DNA of 24,518 bases from a virus, in the IMG/VR virus record IMGVR_UViG_3300021225_000323, positions 1 through 24,518 of that record. One strand, 5' to 3'. The stretch's first letter is position 1; each line of letters begins with the position of its first letter. Below the pieces are notes generated by a model, which saw only the letters and a program-made list of their open reading frames with translations, did not search any database and was not told the origin of the DNA. Below are positions 7,637 to 15,248 of the stretch, piece after piece. A program made the translations under genes and the position numbers.

Positions 7637-8401
7637 ATGGCAAACGAAGTACAGGTGAACATCAACGCCGAGACGAACGTCCCGGAGGCCGCCGACAAAT
7701 CCAAGAAGGCCATGAGCTCCATGGAGATGGCCGTTACTGGCATCAACAAGAAGATGGAGAGCTTCGGCAAAGACCTGCTGCTTTCCTTCATCGCCCCGAT
7801 GGTCCTGCTGAATAAGGCCATCGATTACGTCTCGAACAAAATCGAAGAGAACCGCCAGAAGGCCAAGGAGGCGCTGGACTTCGCCGCCAAGGGCGAGTCC
7901 AAGGAATTGGACAGTGCGACCGTTCGGCGTGCTCGCGGCATGGTAGATCGCGCCAACGAAATCGAAGAGAAGGCCAAGGCAACCAAGGCTCGTGAGGTCG
8001 TGACGGAAGATTTCCTGCGTAATGCATCAGACCAGGACATGGAGCGGTTCTATAAACGGCTGGGGCCGGGCTCACGGCTGATGCTTTCCATGGCCACCTA
8101 TGAGAGCGCTTCCCGTGACAAGAGCGTGCAGAACGCCGTACGCGATATCGAGAACGTGAACGCCTTACGCGAAGAGCAGACTAAGACCACGCAGGCCAAG
8201 GGCATCGACGCGTTGGCCGTCCAGAACGCCGTCTTCGGCATGGGGACGAATCCCATCATCACTTCCATGCAGGAACAGCTCGACGCCCAGCGCGAGCAGA
8301 ACGAAACCCTGCGGCGAATCGAGGAACGCTTGCCCGCCCGCCAGGAGGACTATACGAAGGATACGGGTTCGACGTATAAGCCCAGCATCTCCTTCCGCTA
8401 A
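7637..8401 (+). CDS. Short tape-measure-like tail protein
   Basis: This 254-residue protein follows the chaperone-like gene by two bases. Its start, VQVNINAETNVPEAADKSKK, is typical of tape measure proteins, which open with a short strand and an amphipathic helix. A hydrophobic segment at residues 46-63 (DLLLSFIAPMVLLNKAIDYV) could be the membrane-interacting part. The rest is charged and alpha-helical with coiled-coil character up to the Pro-rich end. Tape measures set siphovirus tail length and help DNA enter the cell. At 254 residues it is far shorter than lambda gpH (853), implying a very short tail, or else a partial ruler. Leader is 'aactaaccATG', without Shine-Dalgarno. Confidence 0.55.
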   Translation: MANEVQVNINAETNVPEAADKSKKAMSSMEMAVTGINKKMESFGKDLLLSFIAPMVLLNKAIDYVSNKIEENRQKAKEALDFAAKGESKELDSATVRRARGMVDRANEIEEKAKATKAREVVTEDFLRNASDQDMERFYKRLGPGSRLMLSMATYESASRDKSVQNAVRDIENVNALREEQTKTTQAKGIDALAVQNAVFGMGTNPIITSMQEQLDAQREQNETLRRIEERLPARQEDYTKDTGSTYKPSISFR

Positions 8402-8410
8402 ACCACGACC

Positions 8411-9310
8411 ATGGCACTAATCACGATCGGCAACAACCACCAGACTGCGGTCCTGCAGGAAGGGTACACCATCGACGACGATTCGTACGGCCTGTTCACG
8501 GGCACCTGCGTATTTGAAATCGACGAGAGCAAGGTCGGCCCTGATTCAGAGTATATCCCGAACCCGGGCGACGAGCACCCAGATGCCCGTTATAACTTCA
8601 TGTTCGCCGACAAGCGCAAGCGGGTGTTCGGCAGCGGCAAGAAGGCCCGCGTATCCGTGACCTATGTCGGCGTTCTTACCCAGGCATCCTACGGTGAAGG
8701 GGTCGTTTATGTGACCTATCCGCAGGCCGCCGGCACGGAAGGCACGAGCACCGAGCCTATCGAGAACCACCCGCACTTCTGGAAGGAAGTCATGAGCGGA
8801 GATGATTTCGTGTTCGGTGGCGACCCGATCGCAGGCGTCGGCTCAGGTACGACCACGCCGACCATCGCCCCGAATTTCCCGGCCTCTACCCGCACCCTGC
8901 AGCCGAACGATAAGAACACGTATTATGTCGGCAACCATGGTTCGCACTTCATCGACGCCAAGGGTAGCAAGTTCGTCGGCTTCCTGGACCCGGCCTTCCC
9001 GAAGTTCTACGGCAAGAAGTCCTATCTCTCACGCGTCACGTCTTGGACTGGGGTCATCTACACCACGTCCACGGCGGTCATGAACGACATCCGCGACCGC
9101 AACCTGAGCACGATGACCACGAACCTAATCAACGGTATCCGCATCCTGCCTGATTACTACGGTGGCGTTTTCACTGCGGCCGATGGTAGCCCGCAGCTGT
9201 TGCTTACGAACGTGGCAACGGAACGCTTCTCGACCAAGGTCTATAAGATTACGTACACCATCCGGTATAACCAGGACGGATTCCCGACCGAGGTTTACGC
9301 CGTCCTATGA
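8411..9310 (+). CDS. Tail-tip structural protein, family not recognised
   Basis: A 299-residue, Gly/Thr/Tyr-rich, beta-type protein without signal peptide, membrane segment or catalytic motif. Segments such as KRVFGSGKKARVSVTYVG and TKVYKITYTIRYNQDGF look like long beta strands of virion proteins. Its place directly after the tape measure is where distal tail or baseplate hub proteins lie. The last strands are aromatic-rich. The stop overlaps the next start as ATGA, suggesting the two are made in similar amounts. I do not recognise the family. Confidence 0.55.
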   Translation: MALITIGNNHQTAVLQEGYTIDDDSYGLFTGTCVFEIDESKVGPDSEYIPNPGDEHPDARYNFMFADKRKRVFGSGKKARVSVTYVGVLTQASYGEGVVYVTYPQAAGTEGTSTEPIENHPHFWKEVMSGDDFVFGGDPIAGVGSGTTTPTIAPNFPASTRTLQPNDKNTYYVGNHGSHFIDAKGSKFVGFLDPAFPKFYGKKSYLSRVTSWTGVIYTTSTAVMNDIRDRNLSTMTTNLINGIRILPDYYGGVFTAADGSPQLLLTNVATERFSTKVYKITYTIRYNQDGFPTEVYAVL

Positions 9311-10209
9311 GCATCCAGCCCGGCATCGGTTACGACGTCATCTGCACTCCCGAAGGGGATTCGCTGGTAATCAACTTTCCCGACGATCTGGGCGGTGGAG
9401 GAAACGAGCAGTTCCGCGTGGCTCTGGGCGCCATTGCAGCGGTTGGAGAAACCCCAGCCAAGACCATCGTAAGGGTGGTCCGTGGCCGGGTGCTGTGCAG
9501 GCAAGGGACGAATATCCCTGTGCCGTTTCCGCACCAGATGAACGAGTATTCTGTCAATAAGTTCGCGGTCTATCCGACGGACAAGCTGACGACCGGAACG
9601 AACGCATCCAGCGAATGGGCATCGAACGACGGGTACGTGGAAATCAACAAATTCGTGGCGGCAGATGGCGAGACCCCCGCGAGCGGTTCCAATACCTGGG
9701 GCGTTTATCTGGTCCGCAATCAGTTTGAATCCGAGACCGGCACACCAGGTATGCCTTACCTTGCGGTGATGGCCTCCGGCTCTGACGCCGAAACCAAGAG
9801 CCGTCCGTGGTACCCTGAGCTGGACGGCGACACGATCGCGTGGAAGCACGTATTCATCTACAAGACGGTTACGGTTCCCATCCCGACGTCGCCTTATGAG
9901 GTTACTTTCAACGGCGAGGTGGGCCAAGACGACAAGCTGCAGAATTACAACTGCCAGCGGGTGAAGATTGCCACCCTGCAATACGACACCGAAACGAGCA
10001 CCTGGAGCATTACCCAGCACCTCATCGGGACGCTTACCCTGACGACTCAGGAGGTCCATAACGGCACGATTCGCTGGGATAACGACAGTGTGGACACCCC
10101 GCCGTGGGCGACGTGGCCCCTATACAGCAACAAGAACGACGACTGGAACGGCGCTTGGACTGGTTACACCAAGACGTTCAGCACCGCCACGGCCAACATT
10201 GGCGTGTAA
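9307..10209 (+). CDS. Tail-tip / baseplate structural protein, family not recognised
   Basis: This 300-residue protein starts inside the stop of the preceding tail gene. It is acidic, aromatic-rich and predicted beta-structured (PYEVTFNGEVGQDD, KHVFIYKTVTVPIPTSP), with many Trp and Tyr residues in the C-terminal third (WATWPLYSNKNDDWNGAW), which suggests carbohydrate or protein surface contact. Its equal size to the gene upstream and its place before the fibre genes point to a baseplate component that holds the fibre. There is no signal peptide and no known enzyme motif. Confidence 0.5.
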   Translation: MSIQPGIGYDVICTPEGDSLVINFPDDLGGGGNEQFRVALGAIAAVGETPAKTIVRVVRGRVLCRQGTNIPVPFPHQMNEYSVNKFAVYPTDKLTTGTNASSEWASNDGYVEINKFVAADGETPASGSNTWGVYLVRNQFESETGTPGMPYLAVMASGSDAETKSRPWYPELDGDTIAWKHVFIYKTVTVPIPTSPYEVTFNGEVGQDDKLQNYNCQRVKIATLQYDTETSTWSITQHLIGTLTLTTQEVHNGTIRWDNDSVDTPPWATWPLYSNKNDDWNGAWTGYTKTFSTATANIGV

Positions 10210-10233
10210 ACCATCAACCTAAACCCCAATAGT

Positions 10234-10548
10234 ATGGCAGACCCAGTTATCATCAGGCAGGGGCAAAGCGTGGTTTTCGATGGGGTATGGACCCCCGCTG
10301 TTGGCGGCCTTCCGAATCTCGCCGGCGTGACCGTCACCTGTGCCGTGAAGGACCACTGCGGAAACACGGTTTATGGCGTCGTTACGGTCGCCCCGAATAA
10401 CATCGATTTTACGGTATCCTTTACGAACGCCCAGACGGCCGCTTTCGCCCTAGGCGCCATGAATACCGACCTGAAGTTTGTCTATGGCGGCACGGTCGTA
10501 TTCAGCTCCAAGGGTCGCCTTGAGGTCGTCGATACCATCACCAAATAA
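10234..10548 (+). CDS. Small Ig-like/BppU-type structural protein upstream of the fibre
   Basis: The 104-residue product starts MADPVIIRQGQSVVFDGVW and ends with GTVVFSSKGRLEVVDTITK. It is almost all beta strand. The form 'I.qGqs..f.g.w....G....l.g.tv.c.vk' recalls the N-terminal Ig-like domains of baseplate upper proteins and of many phage fibre-adaptor proteins. It probably connects baseplate and fibre. It begins after a 24-base gap with a C/A-rich leader and abuts the fibre gene with no gap (TAA then ATG). Function inferred from fold impression and location. Confidence 0.5.
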   Translation: MADPVIIRQGQSVVFDGVWTPAVGGLPNLAGVTVTCAVKDHCGNTVYGVVTVAPNNIDFTVSFTNAQTAAFALGAMNTDLKFVYGGTVVFSSKGRLEVVDTITK

Positions 10549-13500
10549 ATGCAACTAGTAGCTTTTAGCCCTGGGACTGTAACTCTGACCCTGCGGCCAG
10601 AGGAAACGCCTGCATTCGACCTGACGGTTAATCCCGGTCCTGCGATCACGCTTTCGACCGAGAATCGCCAGCTCGTCCTTGAGGTCGGTTCGCCCGGTCC
10701 TGCGGCCTCCGTCACGGTCGGCACGACGACCACGCTCTCTCCCGGTTCTTCGGCCACGGTCACGAACGCTGGCACCTCTTTGGCGGCCATCCTTAACTTC
10801 GGCATTCCGCAGGGTATCCAAGGCGTCCAAGGGCCCGCTGGTCCTGCTGGTTCGTCGGGCATCGTCTATGCCACGGCGCCTCTGTCTTATAATGCCGTTA
10901 CCCAGACCATCAGCATCGACCTGTCGGCCTATGAGACCGTAGATCATGCAGCCGAGACCTATTACCCCGTAACCAACCCGGCAGGCTATCTGACGACTGC
11001 AGACCTATCGGACTACGCCACGCAGTCATGGGTGACGTCTCAGGGATATCTGACCGATGCCCCATCGAACGGTTACGGATATACGCGCAAGAATGGCGCA
11101 TGGTCCTATACGCCGAAATTCTATTCCGTGCAGGTCGGCGAATGGACTAACATCACGTCAGGACAGTACCTGGTCAACGATGGGTCGTTCGTCACGAACA
11201 TCACCGCAGGCGATATCATCCTTTCCGATATCGCTGGTTTGGGCATGCGCCTTACGAATACCGGCATCCTGTTCCCAGACGCGACGACGCAGACTACGGC
11301 TGGCATTTCTCCTGCCACGGCGGCCTCGACCTATTTCCCTATTCCGACTGGCACGGCCGCCCAGTATATTGCGGGTGACGGCTCGCTGATCACGTTCCCT
11401 ACCCTATCGTCTGCCGACAAGCTGACGGCCGTCGTCTCCAACCAGACCGGCGCCACGCTGACGGCTGGGACGGTGGTCTATATCAACGGTACGCATGGCA
11501 ACCTGCCGACGGTAGCCAAGGCACAGGCAAACTCTGAAGCCACGTCGTCTGGCACTTACGGACTAATCCAGGCTGACATCGCCAACAACGGAAGCGGCAA
11601 TATCGTGCTGGCAGGCGTCATCGAGAACCTGTCGCTGAATGCATATGCCGATGGGGACAAACTCTACCTAAGCCCTACGGTTGCCGGCGAATATACGACG
11701 ACTAAGCCTTCGGCACCTAACCATATGGTGTTCATCGGCGTGGTGACTCGCGCCCATCCGACGCTTGGCAAGATTCAGCTTCGCATAGCCAATGGCTTTG
11801 AGCTGGAAGAGCTCCATAATGTAGCCATCTCGGCGGTAGCTAACCTCGACCTGCTGGCTTATGAATCTTCCACCAGCCTGTGGAAGAATAAGAGCTTTGG
11901 CACGTTGGGCTTGCTGACCACCAGCGCGGCCGCGAGCACTTACGCCCCACTGGCCTCGCCCACGTTCACCGGCGATCCAAAGGCGCCGACCCCAGCCACC
12001 GGGGATAATGATACGTCGATTGCCACCACGGCATTCGTGAAGGCTCAAGGGTATATCACCTCTTCTGCCCTATCGCCTTACCTGCAATCGGCCACGGCAG
12101 CGAGCACCTATTATTTGCAGACGAACCCGGCTGGTTATATCACGTCCGCTGCGCTGTCAGGCTACGCCCTGCTTAACGGCTCTTCGGCTTTCTCCGTCAC
12201 CGGTGCCAGCATCAAATCTCTGGACGGCTCCGATAACTTCGCGGCTCTTGACCAGGGCGTGCTTAACTTCGGCAACGGCTCCACGCCTTCGGGCATCGTC
12301 ATTAATGGTTCGTCCATCACGTTTGCCGACAGCACGGTGCAGACCACGGCGGCGGTGGCTGGTGTTCCGGAGGCTCCGATTGACGGCACGACCTACGGCC
12401 GCCTTAACGGAACCTGGACTGCGGTCGGTGGTGGTGGTTCTGGCACGCTCACGTATTCCTCGCCGTACATCTACGACACGGCAACGTCATCGAACATCGC
12501 GACCATCAACCTCGGGTCGGGCACATTGACGGCAAGCACCATCAACGCAGCCAACGCCACGCTCAACGGGTCGGGCCTTACGCTCACGGCTTCCTCGGGT
12601 GCCAACATCACCTTTGCCAACGGCACCACGCAGGCCACGGCTGGAATGCTTGCCACCGATAACCTCTCTGGCTTGGCGAATACGGCAACGGCCCGCACGA
12701 ACCTCGGCCTCGGCACCATCGCCACCTTCAACGATGCGGCCTCCAACGGCACGACCTACGGACGCAAGGACGGGGCATGGGCGGCGATCTCCGGCGGTGG
12801 CGGTGGGACGGACATCCAGACGTTTGGATCGTCCACGACCAGCGGGACTTTCACTTGGACGAAGCCTGCCAATGCAAAATGGGTCGAGATTTACCTTGTC
12901 GGAGGTGGTGGTGGGGCTGGAAGTGGGGCGCGTCAAGCAACCACAGTAAGGCGTGGTGGTGGTGGTGGTGGTGGCGGTGGAGCGATTTTTTACGGACGAA
13001 TTGGTGCGGGGTTTCTTGCATCTACTGAGACGGTAGTCGTCGGTGCTGGTGGAGCTGGCGGTGCAGGCGCCACCTCAAACAGCTCAAATGGAAACGCTGG
13101 AACAGCTGGAGTAGATACAACCTTTGGACCTTATAAAGCGATCGGAGGAAACGCAGCAGGTGGAGGAACAGCCACGGCTGGTGGAACAAATGGCGCCAGT
13201 AGAACTTCTTTGTCGTTTTTCAGCACAGTCGCCATTGGTAATGGCAATGTTGGAGGGGTAGGTGCGGCCAACCCCGGAAATCCTCCAATCGCTTATATGC
13301 TCATTCCTGCTGGCGGTGCAGGCGGTGCGGGGGCCGAGGCCAGTCAAACTTTCGATATCAATGGTGCGGCCGGTGGTGGCTTCAGCGCCGCCGGGACAAC
13401 CTCCGGTATTAGAAACTCAGTCGCTGGAGGGGCTGGAGCAACAATTGCCGCAAACGCAACCGCCGGAACATCTTCGACAACTCAATACATTCAAGCCGGA

Positions 13501-13677
13501 ACAGGTGGCGGGTCTGGGCGATATAGTTCTGGCATTTCAAACGCCACGTTTAATGGTGGAAACGGCGGCTGGCCCGGTGGCGGTGGCGGTGGCGGCGGTG
13601 CGTCCGACAACGGCTTCACCTCTGGTGCTGGCGGCAACGGCGGCAACGGGTTCGCACTCATCATCACCTATTCCTAA
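10549..13677 (+). CDS. Tail fibre / receptor-binding protein with collagen-like stretch and glycine-rich tip
   Basis: The 1042-residue protein is the largest in the window. The N-terminus (about 1-80) is beta-rich and likely attaches to the tail. A short collagen-like GIQGVQGPAGPAGSSG lies near residue 86. The middle has fibre repeats of the forms 'FPDATTQTTAG', 'PTPATGDNDTSIATTAF' and 'TTYGRxxGAW', typical of trimeric fibres. From about residue 745 the sequence changes to TFTWTKPANAKWVEIYLVG, the entry of a glycine-rich C-terminal adhesin domain with many Gly runs, ending NGFALIITYS. Such polyglycine-rich tips bind the host receptor in other phages. The tip DNA (about 13000-13560) uses GGA, AGA and A-ending codons much more than the rest, suggesting exchange. 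Confidence 0.85.
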   Translation: MQLVAFSPGTVTLTLRPEETPAFDLTVNPGPAITLSTENRQLVLEVGSPGPAASVTVGTTTTLSPGSSATVTNAGTSLAAILNFGIPQGIQGVQGPAGPAGSSGIVYATAPLSYNAVTQTISIDLSAYETVDHAAETYYPVTNPAGYLTTADLSDYATQSWVTSQGYLTDAPSNGYGYTRKNGAWSYTPKFYSVQVGEWTNITSGQYLVNDGSFVTNITAGDIILSDIAGLGMRLTNTGILFPDATTQTTAGISPATAASTYFPIPTGTAAQYIAGDGSLITFPTLSSADKLTAVVSNQTGATLTAGTVVYINGTHGNLPTVAKAQANSEATSSGTYGLIQADIANNGSGNIVLAGVIENLSLNAYADGDKLYLSPTVAGEYTTTKPSAPNHMVFIGVVTRAHPTLGKIQLRIANGFELEELHNVAISAVANLDLLAYESSTSLWKNKSFGTLGLLTTSAAASTYAPLASPTFTGDPKAPTPATGDNDTSIATTAFVKAQGYITSSALSPYLQSATAASTYYLQTNPAGYITSAALSGYALLNGSSAFSVTGASIKSLDGSDNFAALDQGVLNFGNGSTPSGIVINGSSITFADSTVQTTAAVAGVPEAPIDGTTYGRLNGTWTAVGGGGSGTLTYSSPYIYDTATSSNIATINLGSGTLTASTINAANATLNGSGLTLTASSGANITFANGTTQATAGMLATDNLSGLANTATARTNLGLGTIATFNDAASNGTTYGRKDGAWAAISGGGGGTDIQTFGSSTTSGTFTWTKPANAKWVEIYLVGGGGGAGSGARQATTVRRGGGGGGGGGAIFYGRIGAGFLASTETVVVGAGGAGGAGATSNSSNGNAGTAGVDTTFGPYKAIGGNAAGGGTATAGGTNGASRTSLSFFSTVAIGNGNVGGVGAANPGNPPIAYMLIPAGGAGGAGAEASQTFDINGAAGGGFSAAGTTSGIRNSVAGGAGATIAANATAGTSSTTQYIQAGTGGGSGRYSSGISNATFNGGNGGWPGGGGGGGGASDNGFTSGAGGNGGNGFALIITYS
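12954..12974 (+). repeat. In-frame TGG/GGT triplet microsatellite in the fibre tip
   Basis: Seven consecutive TGG units, read in the fibre frame as Gly (GGT) codons, are followed by GGC-GGT-GGA to give nine glycines in a row. Loss or gain of units would change linker length without breaking the frame. Confidence 0.8.
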
Positions 13678-13682
13678 ACCCT

Positions 13683-13901
13683 ATGCCTTACACCGATCAC
13701 AACGGCCTCGTCTGGACCCGCTCCGACGACCTCCTTTCCATTACTTGCGAAGACGGACGCCAAGTCCTCGGCAACGCCGAGATGACGGACGAGTATCTCG
13801 TCTCCGTCGCCTATAAGGCCGAGACCCCCGTCAAGTCCGACGCGGAACGCATCGCGGAATTGGAAGCCCAGGTGCAGGCGCTGCTCTCAAAACTTTCCTG
13901 A
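13683..13901 (+). CDS. Small fibre-associated protein with C-terminal coiled coil
   Basis: A 72-residue protein five bases after the fibre stop. The N-terminal half (YTDHNGLVWTRSDDLLSIT) is beta-like and the C-terminal half is a short coiled coil (ERIAELEAQVQALLSKLS), a heptad pattern common at the ends of phage tail accessory proteins. It may be a fibre assembly helper or a second tip component. The stop overlaps the next start (TGATG). I do not recognise a named family. Confidence 0.5.
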   Translation: MPYTDHNGLVWTRSDDLLSITCEDGRQVLGNAEMTDEYLVSVAYKAETPVKSDAERIAELEAQVQALLSKLS

Positions 13902-14089
13902 TGAGCTCACCTACCATTCCCTACAACCTGGTCATCAAGGCCGGGCAGACCGTTGTCCTACATGACGGCGCTAAGATCGTCCTGCGAGCTGTGGCCGCTA
14001 AGGATACGCGGTACTTCACCGCGTGGCAGTCCATCATCGGCACGGAAGCCGAAGTTAACGCCAAGGTGACAGAGCTCAAACTTTCCTAA
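13901..14089 (+). CDS. Small hypothetical protein in the fibre region
   Basis: This 62-residue protein is coupled to the preceding gene by a TGATG overlap. It has two or three beta strands (NLVIKAGQTVVLHDGAKIVL) and a helical end (AEVNAKVTELKLS). Its last codons and the same DNA word AAACTTTCCT also end the gene upstream, which could mean common descent or a shared junction. No family recognised; probably virion-associated or a fibre helper. Confidence 0.45.
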   Translation: MSSPTIPYNLVIKAGQTVVLHDGAKIVLRAVAAKDTRYFTAWQSIIGTEAEVNAKVTELKLS

Positions 14090-14097
14090 ATACATAT

Positions 14098-14235
14098 ATG
14101 GCAATCCTACTCTCATTCCTCATCGGTGCACTGGTTGGTTTCATCGGCGGTGCTCTGGTGGTTCGTAAGCATTTCGACAAGCTGAAGGCCGCCGAAGGCA
14201 AAGCCGTTGACGTGCTTACCGCCCTTAAGAAGTAA
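14098..14235 (+). CDS. 45-residue single-pass membrane protein
   Basis: The frame ATG (14098-14100) to TAA (14233-14235) encodes 45 residues. Residues 3-22 form one hydrophobic Gly-rich segment (ILLSFLIGALVGFIGGALVV), followed by a basic cytoplasmic-type helix (RKHFDKLKAAEGK). This is the size and layout of small phage holin or holin-regulator proteins and of YtxH-type membrane proteins. It fills what would be a 156-base gap and leads the lysis cassette, ten bases before the spanin-like lipoprotein. The start follows 'taaatacatat', AT-rich and lacking Shine-Dalgarno. Coding is supported by size, spacing and codon bias, not by homology. Confidence 0.6.
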   Translation: MAILLSFLIGALVGFIGGALVVRKHFDKLKAAEGKAVDVLTALKK

Positions 14236-14245
14236 CCGAAGGCAA

Positions 14246-14989
14246 ATGCGTTCTGCGTTAATAACAATTTTCCTTATTAACGCGGCGCTGTTGGGCGGCT
14301 GCTCTGTAACCGATACGCAAGGCACCGGTACGGCTACCCCTCCGGTCAACGAGCTAGCCACGATCGGCAACCAAATCGACAAGGCCGACGCCCGAGTATC
14401 CGCAGGGGTGCAGGTGGCACGCAACGCCAATGCCCAGGGTAAGCCCGCCGTGGTCGAGCAAGAGCTGGCCGTGGTGGCCTCTTACCTGCCAGCCCCTGAT
14501 CCCCATAACTTGGCCTACATCTCAAACCGCGTGATGCGGAATGACCCTGCCGAATATAAGCGGGCCATGGAGGCTGGGGCCAAGCTGCTGGCCGTCATTG
14601 AAAAGGGCTGGGAGAAGGCTGAACAGGACGCCGCCAAAAACCAGAAGGCGCTGAAAGAGGCTAACGCCAAGGTGGTCGAGCTCACGGCCGAAGTGGAGCG
14701 GGTCAAAACAGAGGGTATCCGTAATGCCTTCACGGTGGCCGCTGGGGCTTGTTTCCTTGCCGCCCTAGGGTTGGCCATCCTTGGCCAGTATATCCGGGCT
14801 CTGGGGGCATTTGCGGTAGGCGGGGCCATCGGTGCCTTGCCTTACCTGTTCGCCAGCCCATGGTTCGTGCCAGGGGTAGCCATCGCCACTGGCCTATGCG
14901 CCATCCTCGCGGTGGCTTGGGTCATCTATTTTCGCATAATCCGAAAACCTACCCAGCCCGATGACCAAGCGCCGCCAGCAAATCCGTGA
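14246..14989 (+). CDS. Spanin-like lipoprotein with coiled coil and C-terminal membrane segments
   Basis: The 247-residue product starts MRSALITIFLINAALLGGC, a lipoprotein signal with lipobox LGG-Cys19 and Ser at +2, which favours outer-membrane sorting in model Gram-negatives. Residues 20-155 would be periplasmic, with a coiled coil at about 118-155. Residues about 160-231 hold three hydrophobic segments (160-180, 185-203, 207-231), ending in a short Pro-rich tail. Lipid anchor at one end and membrane anchor at the other is the plan of unimolecular spanins, which fuse the two membranes at lysis. Those usually have one transmembrane segment, so the match is partial. I chose ATG 14246, since an earlier frame start at 14207 would lose the signal peptide. 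Holin-like genes are nearby. Confidence 0.55.
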   Translation: MRSALITIFLINAALLGGCSVTDTQGTGTATPPVNELATIGNQIDKADARVSAGVQVARNANAQGKPAVVEQELAVVASYLPAPDPHNLAYISNRVMRNDPAEYKRAMEAGAKLLAVIEKGWEKAEQDAAKNQKALKEANAKVVELTAEVERVKTEGIRNAFTVAAGACFLAALGLAILGQYIRALGAFAVGGAIGALPYLFASPWFVPGVAIATGLCAILAVAWVIYFRIIRKPTQPDDQAPPANP

Positions 14990-15248
14990 GCCGGATATCA
15001 CCTTCCGCAAGCTAGGGAAGGCCAAGCCCACGCACCGATCCGGGTGCAAGACGCCGTTCGGCGTATGCTGGAAGGGTACAGGTAAGATTCATATCGACCC
15101 GCGCCAATCAGAGGAAGAGCTGCTGGACACGCTGGTGCACGAGCTGGTGCACGATGTACAGCCGTTCCTGACTGAAGACGCGGTGGATAACATCGGCATT
15201 TATATCTCCAAGGCTCTCTGGAAACAGGGATACCGCCGCATCCGATGA
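14961..15248 (+). CDS. Small HExxH zinc-peptidase-like protein (SprT/ImmA-type core)
   Basis: This 95-residue protein carries LVHELVHDVQPFL, with H60-E61-x-x-H64 as a zinc-binding catalytic motif in the middle of a helix. The acidic E72/D73 a short way after could be the third ligand. The layout, a basic N-terminus, a beta hairpin (FGVCWKGTGKIHIDP), then the HExxH helix, fits minimal SprT-like or ImmA/IrrE-like peptidases. It has no signal peptide, so a cytoplasmic target is likely. It overlaps the lipoprotein by 29 bases and the next gene by 4 (ATGA). Substrate unknown. Confidence 0.6.
   Translation: MTKRRQQIREPDITFRKLGKAKPTHRSGCKTPFGVCWKGTGKIHIDPRQSEEELLDTLVHELVHDVQPFLTEDAVDNIGIYISKALWKQGYRRIR

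Noticed and set aside
7560-7640. Programmed frameshift at the end of the tail chaperone gene.
   Set aside because: No X-XXY-YYZ slippery heptamer or overlapping downstream chaperone frame was found by eye.
11200-12650. Repeated short words (ACGGC, GCAGACGACGG-like) as a CRISPR array.
   Set aside because: They are fibre repeat motifs in a continuous frame, with unequal spacing and no spacer pattern.
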